A stretch of DNA of 64,000 nt from Candidatus Cloacimonadota bacterium (GTDB lineage: Bacteria; Cloacimonadota; Cloacimonadia; Cloacimonadales; Cloacimonadaceae). Positions 49,427 through 58,062 of this stretch are shown one piece after another. The position numbers were made by a program, and so were the translations under genes. Positions within the stretch are counted from its first letter, which is position 1. Every line of letters begins with the position of its first letter. The notes under the pieces are model-generated. The model had not been told where the DNA came from. It searched no databases and saw nothing but the letters and a program-made list of their open reading frames with translations. The stretch spans positions 1 to 64,000 of the forward strand of contig JAEZUG010000088.1 in assembly GCA_023421135.1 (NCBI GenBank), read 5' to 3'.

Positions 49427-52400
49427 TTAGTCATTGCCATTAGTGTCCTCATCCTCTTGCAGTTCCGTCAGCAGTTCCTGGATTATCCTGCGGATCTCAT
49501 TTATGGGTAGATTGCTTTTCATATTGGAGATCTGGTTCCGAATCTCCTGTCGAAACATGGATGCTTGCTCGGCTTTTCCATTGTGGTTTTCCGGCTTTAG
49601 CGATCCAAAGCTGTTCCAGTAATGGAGGAACAGCTCTCCCATCCCCCTGGCCAATCCTTCAAATCTGTCGATATCCGAATCCAGCCATTGTTCAAATGAC
49701 CTCTTACTCACGTTGGATAGAGCTGGAGTGGGATCGTGCTCTTCTCTGGCGCCATTTAAGACGCTGTTGATAAAGGGTGTCAGTTCACTGTGGTTAATCC
49801 TGTCTGCCAGCACTCTGCAGCGATCCTCCAACGCGAGCCAACCAGTCTCTCCAGTATCCAATTCGCAGCGTGCGAGAAGTTTGTCTCTGGCTACAGAGAG
49901 GACTTCCAGCGCGTGTCTCGCCAAAAGCTGCAAGGCTCCATTCAAACCGCTGAAATATGCGTCAAAATCATCGGCTGAAGCGTGTTTGGAGCCTACAATC
50001 TCCATCCCAAAGCACCGGGGCAGCTCTTTGAACAGCAAGCTCTCGGGAGAACCGGCATTCAAGAAAGCTTCTCTAACCTGCAGGGCTTGTGGATCGGCAA
50101 TTCTTCCTGATTTCAAAGTAAGATTGGGTAATGAAGAGACGCTTCTGTATAAAGCCCTGACCACTGAAGCGATCTTGGGAGCTGTATTAAGGCTACCGGC
50201 CAGTCTTTCCACTATACTGCGGGTGATGCCTTCAAGTCTCACCCCCTTTATCGAAAACAGATCCAAGCGCCTTTGCAAAAGGTCGAAATGGCCGGGTTGA
50301 GGTTCTGGTAAAAAGGTTCCCTCCCGGTACAAAAACACTTCTCCCTGGTGCACTACGAAAAAGACTGTTATTAAGATAGGAAAAATCCCCTCCGGCAGGC
50401 CAAAGGGCGCCTTCCTGAGTTTGGCGTATATATCTGTGAGCTCCATCTCTTCCAGCTTATCATTGAAAACGCTCTTCTCAATCAGCTGCCAAGCAGGGCG
50501 CAGGTTTACGAAGTTGCCATTCGGAGGTGCTTGAAACTTCCAGCATGCGAGCTTCTCATCATACACATGCATGCTGGAGGCTTTGAGGATAGATTCGTAA
50601 ATACTTCTTTCTGGTGGGTATCCTGTCATGCCCAGAGTTTCCTGCTCGGGATTCGTCAGGATCAGTTCCATCAGAGTTCTGCGGGCTGCTGATGCGGCGC
50701 TTGAGATATCATCCCGGGAGATGAGTTCGTTGCGCAGAACCGGGCTTTTATGGAAGAGGACATCGCAAGCCTTGGAAAGCAATTTGCTGACATCCACAGG
50801 ATTGCGCGTTTCTTGCTGATCGCCCAGCCAGAACCACAGGCACTCATTTCCCAGGGGATTTGGTCTGGGATCAATGATTGTATACGCCCTTTTACTGAGT
50901 TCCTGTTCATAGGCTGATATCCTCAGGTTCAGTTCGCGGCGGGCAATGCGGTCATCCCTCAATTCGTCTGTGTGCTCTTCTACCCACTTCAGACAAGCCA
51001 ATTCATTCACAACCCCGCTCAAGCTGTCCATCTGCCTGGGAATCGCAACCAATAGTTGGGGGTTTTTCTTTGTGACTGCTTGAACTTCCTCAACCAGATT
51101 TGAGAAATGCTCGTTAGGTATCAGAACCATAACCAGGCCTGAGGCTCCTTCCGCTAGTTCCCTCTCCAGCATGCTGCTGGCATCAGTTAAACTGTCCGAG
51201 TATTCTATCGAGAAGTGGCGTATCATTCCGGCTACAAGGCTGTGCCGTCGGGCTACCATACGTTTTTGCTTAAGGTGTTTGCCTATGGTATCCAGGAACA
51301 ACTGCGTATCAAAGTGCAAGTGCCTCCTGGCTTCATTAAGGCGTTCCTCCAAGTCCACATCGCTGCCTTCCCAGATGCGGTAGCTGCTGTCAAGCTTGCG
51401 GAAAGTGATCAATGATTGCTCAACCAGGCTCTGAAGTAGGCTTTCGATCTCAGCACTCTGCGGTAGGCAGAGTTCCAGCATATCCTTGGTAGCTCTGAGT
51501 GGGCTGATTTCTGACAGTGAGTTTAATACCGCGATGGTTTTCAAGGCACAGGTTTGGGTCTCCGTTAACCGGGACCTGCTGTTGATCACGTCATTGGCTT
51601 CCAGCATCTTCTTTGAATGCGGGTTTCGGGATAGCCCAATCTCGTAGTTTGAGAGCAGGTAATCGTAAATGTCCTTGATCCGGATGAAACCATGATCGTC
51701 TTCGACCACGTTTTCCCGGATCGAGTTCTGAAACCCGGCATACTCTTCGCTGGCTAAGTAGGAGAAAATCGAACGCTCATTTTGAGCGAATCTCCTGAAA
51801 ATGTACGGTAGGGCAATTAGCAGTGTGGGGTGAATCGGCCAAGCTTTGTGAACGGATTTTGCGAATGATTCGTGAGTGAGGCCAGGTGGAATGATGCTTT
51901 CCATTTTCAGCAAGTTCTTGATCACCCGCTCAAGAGCCTGTTTAACGTCCTTTGGGGCACTTTTTAGAGGTTTTATCGCCTCGGCCAGCATCTGTATCGT
52001 GCTGCTTGCAGGTTCTGCGAAACGGATGTTTACGAAGCGTTCCTGGATTTTTGCCCACTCAGCCCTATTGGTCCGTGAAAGCAACTCGCTGTAGCTATCC
52101 ATTTGTTGGTGCAAAGTAATAACGAACAGCATGGAATACTTGCTCAGCCTTTCCGCATGTTCAGCCAGTTCCTGCAGGAGGAACACGTCTCCGCCTTCCC
52201 GGTCGCTGAGTGCATACTCGAAAGATTTGCCAGCTTCATCAACTATCAGCAGGATACCCGCCAAACCCGCCTTTTTTGCCGCAATACCCAGTTTATCCAT
52301 GGCTTGCAGCACAATCTGGGAATCATGCCATAATTCAGCTTTCAACTGCTCTTCAAGCTCGTTGAGCAGTTCCAGGTTGTTTTTACTGCCTGGGAGTTGA

Positions 52401-52822
52401 CGCAGAGCCTCGATTTCGCTCTCCATGACCAGTTGGTTTATTGGTCTGCGTCTGCCGGTTACCAAGACCGGAAGATAAGAGGACTTGTTTCTATCAGTCA
52501 GGAAGTTCTCAATCTTGGGATCAATGGCTTTGCCTCTTAGCAGTTCCCGTGCTTTCTGCCCCTGCCCGTTATCCATCGAGAGAAGCTGAGCCAAGTATAC
52601 CGCAAAAGCAGATTTACCAGATCCGTATAAGCCAAACAGGCAATACGACTTCTGTCCACCCTTCTTGATCAGTCCGGAGAGGATTTGGGTTAAAGAAGAG
52701 AGCACATTGCCGGTGACGATGTATCCGTAGTCCTGGGTTTCCCTGCTGTAGTCGGCATTAAGGTTAACAGACCGGGTAAAGCGTGAAGCTACGCCAACAT
52801 ATTCATTGACCAGCGTCTTCAT
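49427..52822 (-). CDS. sspC: SspC-like large P-loop ATPase (C)
   Basis: 1131 residues. P-loop 'GLYGSGKS' (64-71); Walker B region 'LLIVDEAGKSFEYAL' near 210, followed by 'LQELAEHAE' and 'ITLHQQMDSYSELL'. A long helical middle and an acidic tail ('LTELQEDEDTNGND') follow. SspC is the ATPase partner of the DUF4007 nickase in single-strand phosphorothioation. The start overlaps the DUF4007 stop by four bases (ATGA). It is the shorter paralogue of the 1418-residue protein at 33058-37314. Confidence 0.8.
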   Translation of the reverse strand: MKTLVNEYVGVASRFTRSVNLNADYSRETQDYGYIVTGNVLSSLTQILSGLIKKGGQKSYCLFGLYGSGKSAFAVYLAQLLSMDNGQGQKARELLRGKAIDPKIENFLTDRNKSSYLPVLVTGRRRPINQLVMESEIEALRQLPGSKNNLELLNELEEQLKAELWHDSQIVLQAMDKLGIAAKKAGLAGILLIVDEAGKSFEYALSDREGGDVFLLQELAEHAERLSKYSMLFVITLHQQMDSYSELLSRTNRAEWAKIQERFVNIRFAEPASSTIQMLAEAIKPLKSAPKDVKQALERVIKNLLKMESIIPPGLTHESFAKSVHKAWPIHPTLLIALPYIFRRFAQNERSIFSYLASEEYAGFQNSIRENVVEDDHGFIRIKDIYDYLLSNYEIGLSRNPHSKKMLEANDVINSRSRLTETQTCALKTIAVLNSLSEISPLRATKDMLELCLPQSAEIESLLQSLVEQSLITFRKLDSSYRIWEGSDVDLEERLNEARRHLHFDTQLFLDTIGKHLKQKRMVARRHSLVAGMIRHFSIEYSDSLTDASSMLERELAEGASGLVMVLIPNEHFSNLVEEVQAVTKKNPQLLVAIPRQMDSLSGVVNELACLKWVEEHTDELRDDRIARRELNLRISAYEQELSKRAYTIIDPRPNPLGNECLWFWLGDQQETRNPVDVSKLLSKACDVLFHKSPVLRNELISRDDISSAASAARRTLMELILTNPEQETLGMTGYPPERSIYESILKASSMHVYDEKLACWKFQAPPNGNFVNLRPAWQLIEKSVFNDKLEEMELTDIYAKLRKAPFGLPEGIFPILITVFFVVHQGEVFLYREGTFLPEPQPGHFDLLQRRLDLFSIKGVRLEGITRSIVERLAGSLNTAPKIASVVRALYRSVSSLPNLTLKSGRIADPQALQVREAFLNAGSPESLLFKELPRCFGMEIVGSKHASADDFDAYFSGLNGALQLLARHALEVLSVARDKLLARCELDTGETGWLALEDRCRVLADRINHSELTPFINSVLNGAREEHDPTPALSNVSKRSFEQWLDSDIDRFEGLARGMGELFLHYWNSFGSLKPENHNGKAEQASMFRQEIRNQISNMKSNLPINEIRRIIQELLTELQEDEDTNGND

Positions 52823-53706
52823 GCTTCCACAGCCTTTTTGTAATAGTGATCCAGAATATCATTCCCTTCCACAAGATTGCAGTGGATCAGGGCAACCCCG
52901 GCCGCCTCGCTGAAACCAAAGGCCTCTGACCATTTGGGTTCGTTACTTAGCTGTTCCACGGCTTCCACGATCGAATTCTCATCCAGCATGAATATCTGCC
53001 CCGGACTGTACTCACGGTACATGGCTTCGTTAATGGTGATAGCGATCTTTTTCTGCCTACTCATGTAGTCCCAGAGAGCGTAACCAATGATCTCAGGAGC
53101 AAGGTTACTTCTGCTGCCGATATTGAAGCTGTACAGATCGCTGTCATTGACTGACTGGATCAGGTTCAACTCCTGAAAAGGGCTGCCAATCTTCTCATCC
53201 TTTTGCTTATTGATTAACCTTCTGGTTCCGGCGTACAATCTCAGATAGCAATCAATATCTTTGGCCAGTATGCTGTCTGCGGGGCTTTTTTTGCCATGTG
53301 CATATAGTAGCCTGATGGCGGCATCTATAACGTCTCTTTTATTGAACTCAGGTTTCCGCAAATGCGAATACAAGATCATTCCCGAGTGTATGTAGTCTGG
53401 ATGAGTGTTTAACTTCCAGTGCAGAAGCCAGTAGGAGTTGTTATCCTCCAAATATGGGTCCCAGCCGTTATTTTCGTCCAGCAGTTTAGTCCCAAAATCG
53501 CTTGTAGCTCCAGACTCAGTGACTCCGGTTAACTCAACCCAATAGCGAATGCTCTCCACCATGTTCTTGCCAACACCCAGGTCTACAATGGCGTCCTGGC
53601 TGCTAAAGCTTCTGCCGTCCCTAACAAATCTGTATCCCTTCTCGATCCATCCGTAGCGTGTCACAAAAGTCTGGTGCCCGGAGAATTTCGGTTTCCTATT
53701 TTTCAT
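52819..53706 (-). CDS. sspB: DUF4007 protein, SspB-like nicking subunit (B)
   Basis: 295 residues with the DUF4007 signature at the N-terminus ('FSGHQTFVTRYGWIEKGYRF'), a winged-helix segment ('AIVDLGVGKNMVESIRYWVELTG') and 'WDPYLEDNNSYWLLHWKLNTHP'. DUF4007 is the domain of SspB, which nicks one DNA strand during phosphorothioation. AAGGA lies five bases before the ATG. It heads the modification genes B-C-D-A and is 93 bp downstream of the HTH gene. Confidence 0.85.
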   Translation of the reverse strand: MKNRKPKFSGHQTFVTRYGWIEKGYRFVRDGRSFSSQDAIVDLGVGKNMVESIRYWVELTGVTESGATSDFGTKLLDENNGWDPYLEDNNSYWLLHWKLNTHPDYIHSGMILYSHLRKPEFNKRDVIDAAIRLLYAHGKKSPADSILAKDIDCYLRLYAGTRRLINKQKDEKIGSPFQELNLIQSVNDSDLYSFNIGSRSNLAPEIIGYALWDYMSRQKKIAITINEAMYREYSPGQIFMLDENSIVEAVEQLSNEPKWSEAFGFSEAAGVALIHCNLVEGNDILDHYYKKAVEA

Positions 53707-53799
53707 TCAATTCCTTATTCATACCTTTATTCTGTATCTGCATAGTGCGCTTAATAAATGCTTTTCCATTATTGATTCTGTGTAAGTCGGATTATCTGT

Positions 53800-53994
53800 T
53801 TAACTATTGGATGGCTTATATTTTGTATTGGAAAACTGCTCTACCCATTTCTCCACATCAGCTTTGCGAAATTTCCACAACCTGCCAATTTTATGTGCGG
53901 GTAATCCTTTATCACTGACCCATTTGTACACAGTCTCCCTGTTCACACCGAGGTAGATACTCACATCTTCAACGGATAACCACCTATCTTCCAA
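53800..53994 (-). CDS. excisionase-type helix-turn-helix protein
   Basis: 64 residues forming a MerR-like/HTH_17 domain: 'LSVEDVSIYLGVNRETVYKWVSDKGLPAHKIGRLWKFRKADVEKWV'. Such small proteins act as excisionases or as transcription regulators. As the first gene of the island, directly before the modification genes and next to an inverted repeat, it is a good candidate for controlling the operon. It could equally be a leftover of a mobile element, but no integrase is present in the window. Confidence 0.8.
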   Translation of the reverse strand: MEDRWLSVEDVSIYLGVNRETVYKWVSDKGLPAHKIGRLWKFRKADVEKWVEQFSNTKYKPSNS

Positions 53995-54473
53995 TCTCCA
54001 ACTCCTTGCACTATGGTTCTGATATACATTGAGTTATCCCACTTTCGACATTATGATAAAATGGGACAAAATCGAACAAAACCAACTATACGGGGAGAGG
54101 GATTTGTGTCAATGCATAAAGATACCAAAACTGCTTTGTGTAATCCGTAATGAATACAATCCTTCTATTCCTCTAAACCTTAAATCCTCGTGATAAGAAT
54201 AGAACGCTGATGACGCAGATGATTATGATAGAACGCAGATGACTGGATCAACAGGATAGAATGCTATCGTCCCCTGCAGGGGCAGACCTGTGGCGTTAGT
54301 CTCCCAGCTCCACGCTTACTGGACTTGTCACTCGTCACTTGTTACTTGTCACTTTCTGTTCACTGTTCACTGTTCACTGTTCACTCGGCGCAGCCGCAGT
54401 CTCCCAGCTACACACTTACCGGACTTGTCACTTGTCACTCGTCACTTGTCACTCTCTGTTCACCGTTCACTGT
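53995..54473. other. 479-bp spacer: island promoter and repeat block
   Basis: The first 120 bp carry a candidate promoter and inverted repeat for the island. The remainder is repeats: 'CCTTAAATCCTCGTGATAAG' plus a GAACGCTGATGACGCAGATG unit (54165-54230), a GGGGCAGAC palindrome (54277-54295) and two GTCACTTGTC composite repeats (54294-54480). No gene. Confidence 0.6.
54037..54079 (-). promoter_or_regulatory. candidate promoter and operator of the defence island
   Basis: On the minus strand TTGTTC (54074-54079) and CATAAT (54050-54055) are 18 bases apart, a plausible sigma-70 promoter about 55 bases before the HTH start codon. An inverted repeat TCCCA (54037-54041) / TGGGA (54062-54066) brackets the -10 box, with TTTCGA and ATCGAA half-sites alongside. 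Repressor binding there would block transcription; that is inference. Confidence 0.4.
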
Positions 54474-54480
54474 TCACTGA
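54294..54480. repeat. two GTCACTTGTCACTCG composite repeats
   Basis: Two consecutive copies of the composite repeat also seen at 19081-19155 and 63335-63403. The second copy reaches into the kinase-FGE gene: its last few codons (VSDQ) and stop codon are made of repeat sequence, so repeat insertion has defined the end of that protein. Confidence 0.8.
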
Positions 54481-56504
54481 TCACTGACAGACACCGCCAT
54501 TCTCCGTACTACCCGGAAGCCCACATAGGAAAACTTGGAAAAAGGCTTGGCATAGCTGCGGTTGGTGACCCGCATCTGGGAAGCAGATTCGAACCAACTG
54601 CCTCCGCGCAGCACCTTATCCGTGCCGAGCTGAGGTCCTTCGAAGACGCTGGTGATATTGTAGCTATAGGGCGCATACCAGTTCCAGACCCATTCCGCCA
54701 CGTTTCCGCTCATATCATAGGCTTGGAATCCATTGGCTGCTTTGCGCGCCACGTGTTTGGGCTCGCCACCGCTGTTTCCGGAGTGCCAGCCGGCTTCATC
54801 GGCAAGATTGGAGCCGCTATAGATGAAGCTCCCGTTCTTTCCCGCCGCGGCATATTCCCATTCTGCTTCGGTGGGCAGACGGTAGCCATCGGCATTGAAG
54901 TCGCAGGTCAGTTCGTCGTTCCAAAAGTCGTAACAGGGCCTGAATCCATCCAGCAAACTCTTTTCGTTGCACCACTCCACGGCTTCGTAGAAGGTGATAT
55001 TGTGCATCGGAAGGTTGCCTCCCTTTACCTGAGAAGGATTGGAAGAATAGACCATATTCCATTCTGCCTGAGTGATTTCCGTGCTGCTCATTAGAAAATA
55101 TGGCACCTTCAAACGGAGCTGGGGATATTCGTCTGTATCGCCCCCCTCTCCAATGCGGCCGAGGTTGATCGTATCTCCTGGAACGCTTATCATATTCAGA
55201 GGACGGTTCTTGTTCAGGTTGGCAGAAGCTTCTGGCAGAGCCTTTTCTTCATCCAGAACGGTGAAGCGGGCTTTGGGACGCAGTACCGTGTATTTTAGCG
55301 CATAATAGGCCACGACCAGGCTGGAAATGATGATCAGGACGGTGAAGAGCTTGCGGGTGTGCTTCAGATCTTCCGGCTCTGGTTCGGATGTGCTGGTCTG
55401 AGCCTCCCAGGAAGAGTGATACAGCGGCTGGGGAGCTGCAGCAGGCTGGGGAGCAGGTGGGATCGGTTCCGATTCCATTACAGGCTCCGGCTCGGGCTCT
55501 ATAACAGGTTCAGGAATGAGCTCCGGTTCGGGCTCTATAACAGGCTCAGGAATGAGCTCCGGTTCGGGCTCAATGATAGGTTCCGGAATGGGCTCCGGTT
55601 CCGGCTCTGCTACAGGCTCGGGCTCGATGATAATGGAGGGTTTGGGCAGGGGAGTGAGCACGGATTTGAAAGGCTGAGCCTGTTCCAGACGCAGGGCTTC
55701 ACGCAGTTCTGAGATGCTGCCAAACCGCAGAGAGGGCTCGATCATCAGGCAACGGTTCAGGATGCTAAAGAGCCAGCGGGGGATGGGTGCGCCCAGCATC
55801 TCGGGATCCAGCACGGGTTTATTGAAGCTCAGTTCTTTCTGACGCAGGTGGTTATCTTTGGGATTGCAATTCCAGGGCAGGAGTCCGGTGAGCATCTGGT
55901 AGGCGATCACGCCAAAGCTGTATTGATTGGCAGCAGCGCTAAGATCATCTCCCTGATACTGTTCCGGCGAGAGATAAAGCACCGGATGCAGGCTGCTCTC
56001 GTTTTCCACTCTCAGCCAACTGAGCCTGGATTTGCCAAAGCCCAGCACTTTGAGCTGCAATTCGGAGGAGATCAGGATGTTTGAGGGATTGAGGCTGTTG
56101 TGGTAGATCCCCAGGCTGTGAGCATATTCCAGAGCTTTGAGCAATTGGTTGATCAGCATCATAGCGCCATCGAGGCCAAAGGAGCGTCCGGCGCGGGGGT
56201 TTTCCGAAAGCTTGGAATCCAGACTGTAGGATTCGAAATGCTCCATCACGCTGTAGAGCTTGCGGTCTTCCTCAAAGGAATTCAGGTGACGGATGATGCA
56301 GGAGTGGGAGAGCTTTTGTCCCGTTTCCGCCTCGTGATAGAGGATCTCGAGCTGTTCATCCCAATCCGGACACTTGGGTTCGAGGGTCTTGATCACGGCT
56401 TTGTCGCCGGAGAAGTAATTTTTGCCCAAGTAGGTGATATAGCGTTTGTTGCGGCTTAGCGTCTCGAGAATGATGTAGGCGTTTGAACCACTTTGCTGTT
56501 CCAT
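54474..56504 (-). CDS. pseudokinase fused through a membrane segment to a formylglycine-generating-enzyme-like domain
   Basis: 676 residues. Positions 1-275 are a Hanks-type kinase fold: K39 in 'AVIK' and E58 are present. The catalytic loop reads 'YHNSLNPSN' (134-142), with Ser in place of the HRD aspartate, and the DFG motif is 'GFG' (155-157). It is therefore probably inactive. A proline/glutamate-rich linker with repeated 'PEPVIEPEPE' units (about 290-350) and one membrane helix (about 388-405) follow. The FGE-sulfatase/SUMF1-like domain (about 440-670) shows 'YRLPTEAEWEYAA', 'NVAEWVWNW' and 'RGGSWF'. Such fusions are usually regulatory, not sulfatase-maturing. GGAG lies three bases before the ATG. 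Confidence 0.85.
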   Translation of the reverse strand: MEQQSGSNAYIILETLSRNKRYITYLGKNYFSGDKAVIKTLEPKCPDWDEQLEILYHEAETGQKLSHSCIIRHLNSFEEDRKLYSVMEHFESYSLDSKLSENPRAGRSFGLDGAMMLINQLLKALEYAHSLGIYHNSLNPSNILISSELQLKVLGFGKSRLSWLRVENESSLHPVLYLSPEQYQGDDLSAAANQYSFGVIAYQMLTGLLPWNCNPKDNHLRQKELSFNKPVLDPEMLGAPIPRWLFSILNRCLMIEPSLRFGSISELREALRLEQAQPFKSVLTPLPKPSIIIEPEPVAEPEPEPIPEPIIEPEPELIPEPVIEPEPELIPEPVIEPEPEPVMESEPIPPAPQPAAAPQPLYHSSWEAQTSTSEPEPEDLKHTRKLFTVLIIISSLVVAYYALKYTVLRPKARFTVLDEEKALPEASANLNKNRPLNMISVPGDTINLGRIGEGGDTDEYPQLRLKVPYFLMSSTEITQAEWNMVYSSNPSQVKGGNLPMHNITFYEAVEWCNEKSLLDGFRPCYDFWNDELTCDFNADGYRLPTEAEWEYAAAGKNGSFIYSGSNLADEAGWHSGNSGGEPKHVARKAANGFQAYDMSGNVAEWVWNWYAPYSYNITSVFEGPQLGTDKVLRGGSWFESASQMRVTNRSYAKPFSKFSYVGFRVVRRMAVSVSDQ

Positions 56505-56510
56505 AATCTC

Positions 56511-57749
56511 CTAATCCCGGTGGAAGACGGTTTTGCCTTTTTTGAGCACTTGAGTGATCTGTGAGCTGCCAAAGTGGTAGGGGATGTAGTCCAGCGAGGG
56601 GATGTCCCAGAGCACGATATCGGCTTGTTTTCCGATGGCCAGGGAGCCCAGTCTGCTCTCCAGACCGAGGGCTTTGGCGGCGTTGATTGTGGCAGCGGCA
56701 AAGGCTTCTGCGGGCGTCATACCCATCTGCAGGCAGGCCAGAGTCATGGTGAAGGGCATACTGTCGCAATTGCAGCTACCGGGGTTGTAATCTGTAGCGA
56801 TGGCAACCGTTACGCCCTTGGAGATCATGTAGCGGGCCCGGGCATAGCTGGAAGCGCGCAGGGAAAAGAGCGTGGCCGGCAGCAGGCAAGCCACCACTCC
56901 GGCTTGCTTCAGGGCTTTGATTCCGGCATCGCTGGCAGCTCCCAGATGATCGGCGGAAATGCAGCCCAAGCAAGCAGCCAGTTCCGCTCCACCGATGGCT
57001 TCGATCTCATCGGCATGCATCTTGAGTTTCAGGCCATGTTTCCGGGCTGTTTCCAGCACCCGGCGGCTTTCCTCGATGCTATAGACGTGCGCTTCGGTGA
57101 AGATATCGCAAAACTCCGCAATGCCTTGCTCGGCGACTGCGGGGATCATCTCTTCACAGAGAATCTTCAGGTAGGCTTCGTGATTGTCTTTGTATTCAGT
57201 GGGGTATTCGTGTGCCCCCATAAAGGTGGCCGAAATATCCATAGGAAGCTCTTTTTGCAGGCATTGGATCACCGCCAGTTGCTTGAGCTCGCTTTCGGTG
57301 GTGAGGCCATAGCCGCTCTTGGCTTCCACGGTGGTAGTGCCGAGCTCCAGCATGCGCCTCAGCCTCTGAGTGGCAAGCTCAAAGAGGGTTTCTGTGTCGG
57401 CAGAGCGGGTGGTGGTGAGAGTGCTGCGGATGCCGCCTCCGGCCAGAGAGATATCCACGTAGCTCTTGCCTTGCAGGCGCATGGTGAATTCACGTTCCCG
57501 GGTGTGCAGAAAGACGGGATGCGTGTGAGCATCCACAAAGCCGGGCAGCAGCATCTTGCCACTGGCATCGAGATAGCTCTCTGCTGTCCATTCCTGCAGG
57601 ATGCGGCTGGTCTCTCCCAGATCAAGGATCAGGCCGTCTTTCACCACAATAGCAGCGTCTGTTACTGCCTTGGGCTCCGGCATGGGCAGCTTCTCATCCT
57701 CAAAGATGATCAGCTCCCTGGCATGTTGAATAATCAGGTCGGCTCTCAC
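56511..57749 (-). CDS. hutI: imidazolonepropionase
   Basis: HutI hydrolyses imidazolone-5-propanoate to N-formimidoyl-L-glutamate in histidine degradation. It is an amidohydrolase with 'GFVDAHTHPVF' (metal histidines), 'EAKSGYGLTTESELKQL', 'FMGAHEYP', 'MHADEIEAIGGAELA', 'SADHLGAAS' and 'ATDYNPGSC'. The length of 412 is typical. It starts with GTG after GGGGG. No other hut gene is in the window; the pseudokinase gene follows after six bases, perhaps by chance of the operon end. It fits an amino-acid-fermenting lifestyle. Confidence 0.94.
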   Translation of the reverse strand: MRADLIIQHARELIIFEDEKLPMPEPKAVTDAAIVVKDGLILDLGETSRILQEWTAESYLDASGKMLLPGFVDAHTHPVFLHTREREFTMRLQGKSYVDISLAGGGIRSTLTTTRSADTETLFELATQRLRRMLELGTTTVEAKSGYGLTTESELKQLAVIQCLQKELPMDISATFMGAHEYPTEYKDNHEAYLKILCEEMIPAVAEQGIAEFCDIFTEAHVYSIEESRRVLETARKHGLKLKMHADEIEAIGGAELAACLGCISADHLGAASDAGIKALKQAGVVACLLPATLFSLRASSYARARYMISKGVTVAIATDYNPGSCNCDSMPFTMTLACLQMGMTPAEAFAAATINAAKALGLESRLGSLAIGKQADIVLWDIPSLDYIPYHFGSSQITQVLKKGKTVFHRD

Positions 57750-58062
57750 ATTTCCCCCATTAAATCAGGATTTTTCAGATTTTTGCAAGTGGGAGGATTT
57801 CGTCAAGAGGAAAGTGACAGGATAGGGACTTGGGGATTAATTGTGGAGCTGGGAGACTAAAGGGTTGTAGCTATAGAGGCAGACCAGACTGCGGGCAGAC
57901 ACTCAGGTCTGCCCCTACAATCCAGATCATGCAGTAATAATCCGCGCTAAATCGTTTAATCCGTGTTTTATCCGGCAACTCCACTGCCACTGCCAATTCG
58001 GAGATTGGCAGACCAAAAAACAAGCAGCGCAGCATTAACTCTTAACTTCTAACCCTTAACTC
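57750..58062. other. 313-bp repeat spacer
   Basis: Contains a GGGGCAGAC palindrome (57891-57918), an inverted TTGGTCTGCCAATC repeat (57990-58016) and 'TTAACTCTTAACTTC'-type units before the next gene's stop. It must also carry the hutI promoter. No gene. Confidence 0.6.

Noticed and set aside
53800..53994. Evidence that the island is an integrative element
   Set aside because: The HTH protein resembles excisionases, but there is no integrase, tRNA target or flanking attachment repeat in the window.
56574..57860. 428-codon plus-strand open frame opposite hutI
   Set aside because: The opposite strand encodes a full-length imidazolonepropionase with all metal ligands. The open frame has no motif and ends in a repeat.
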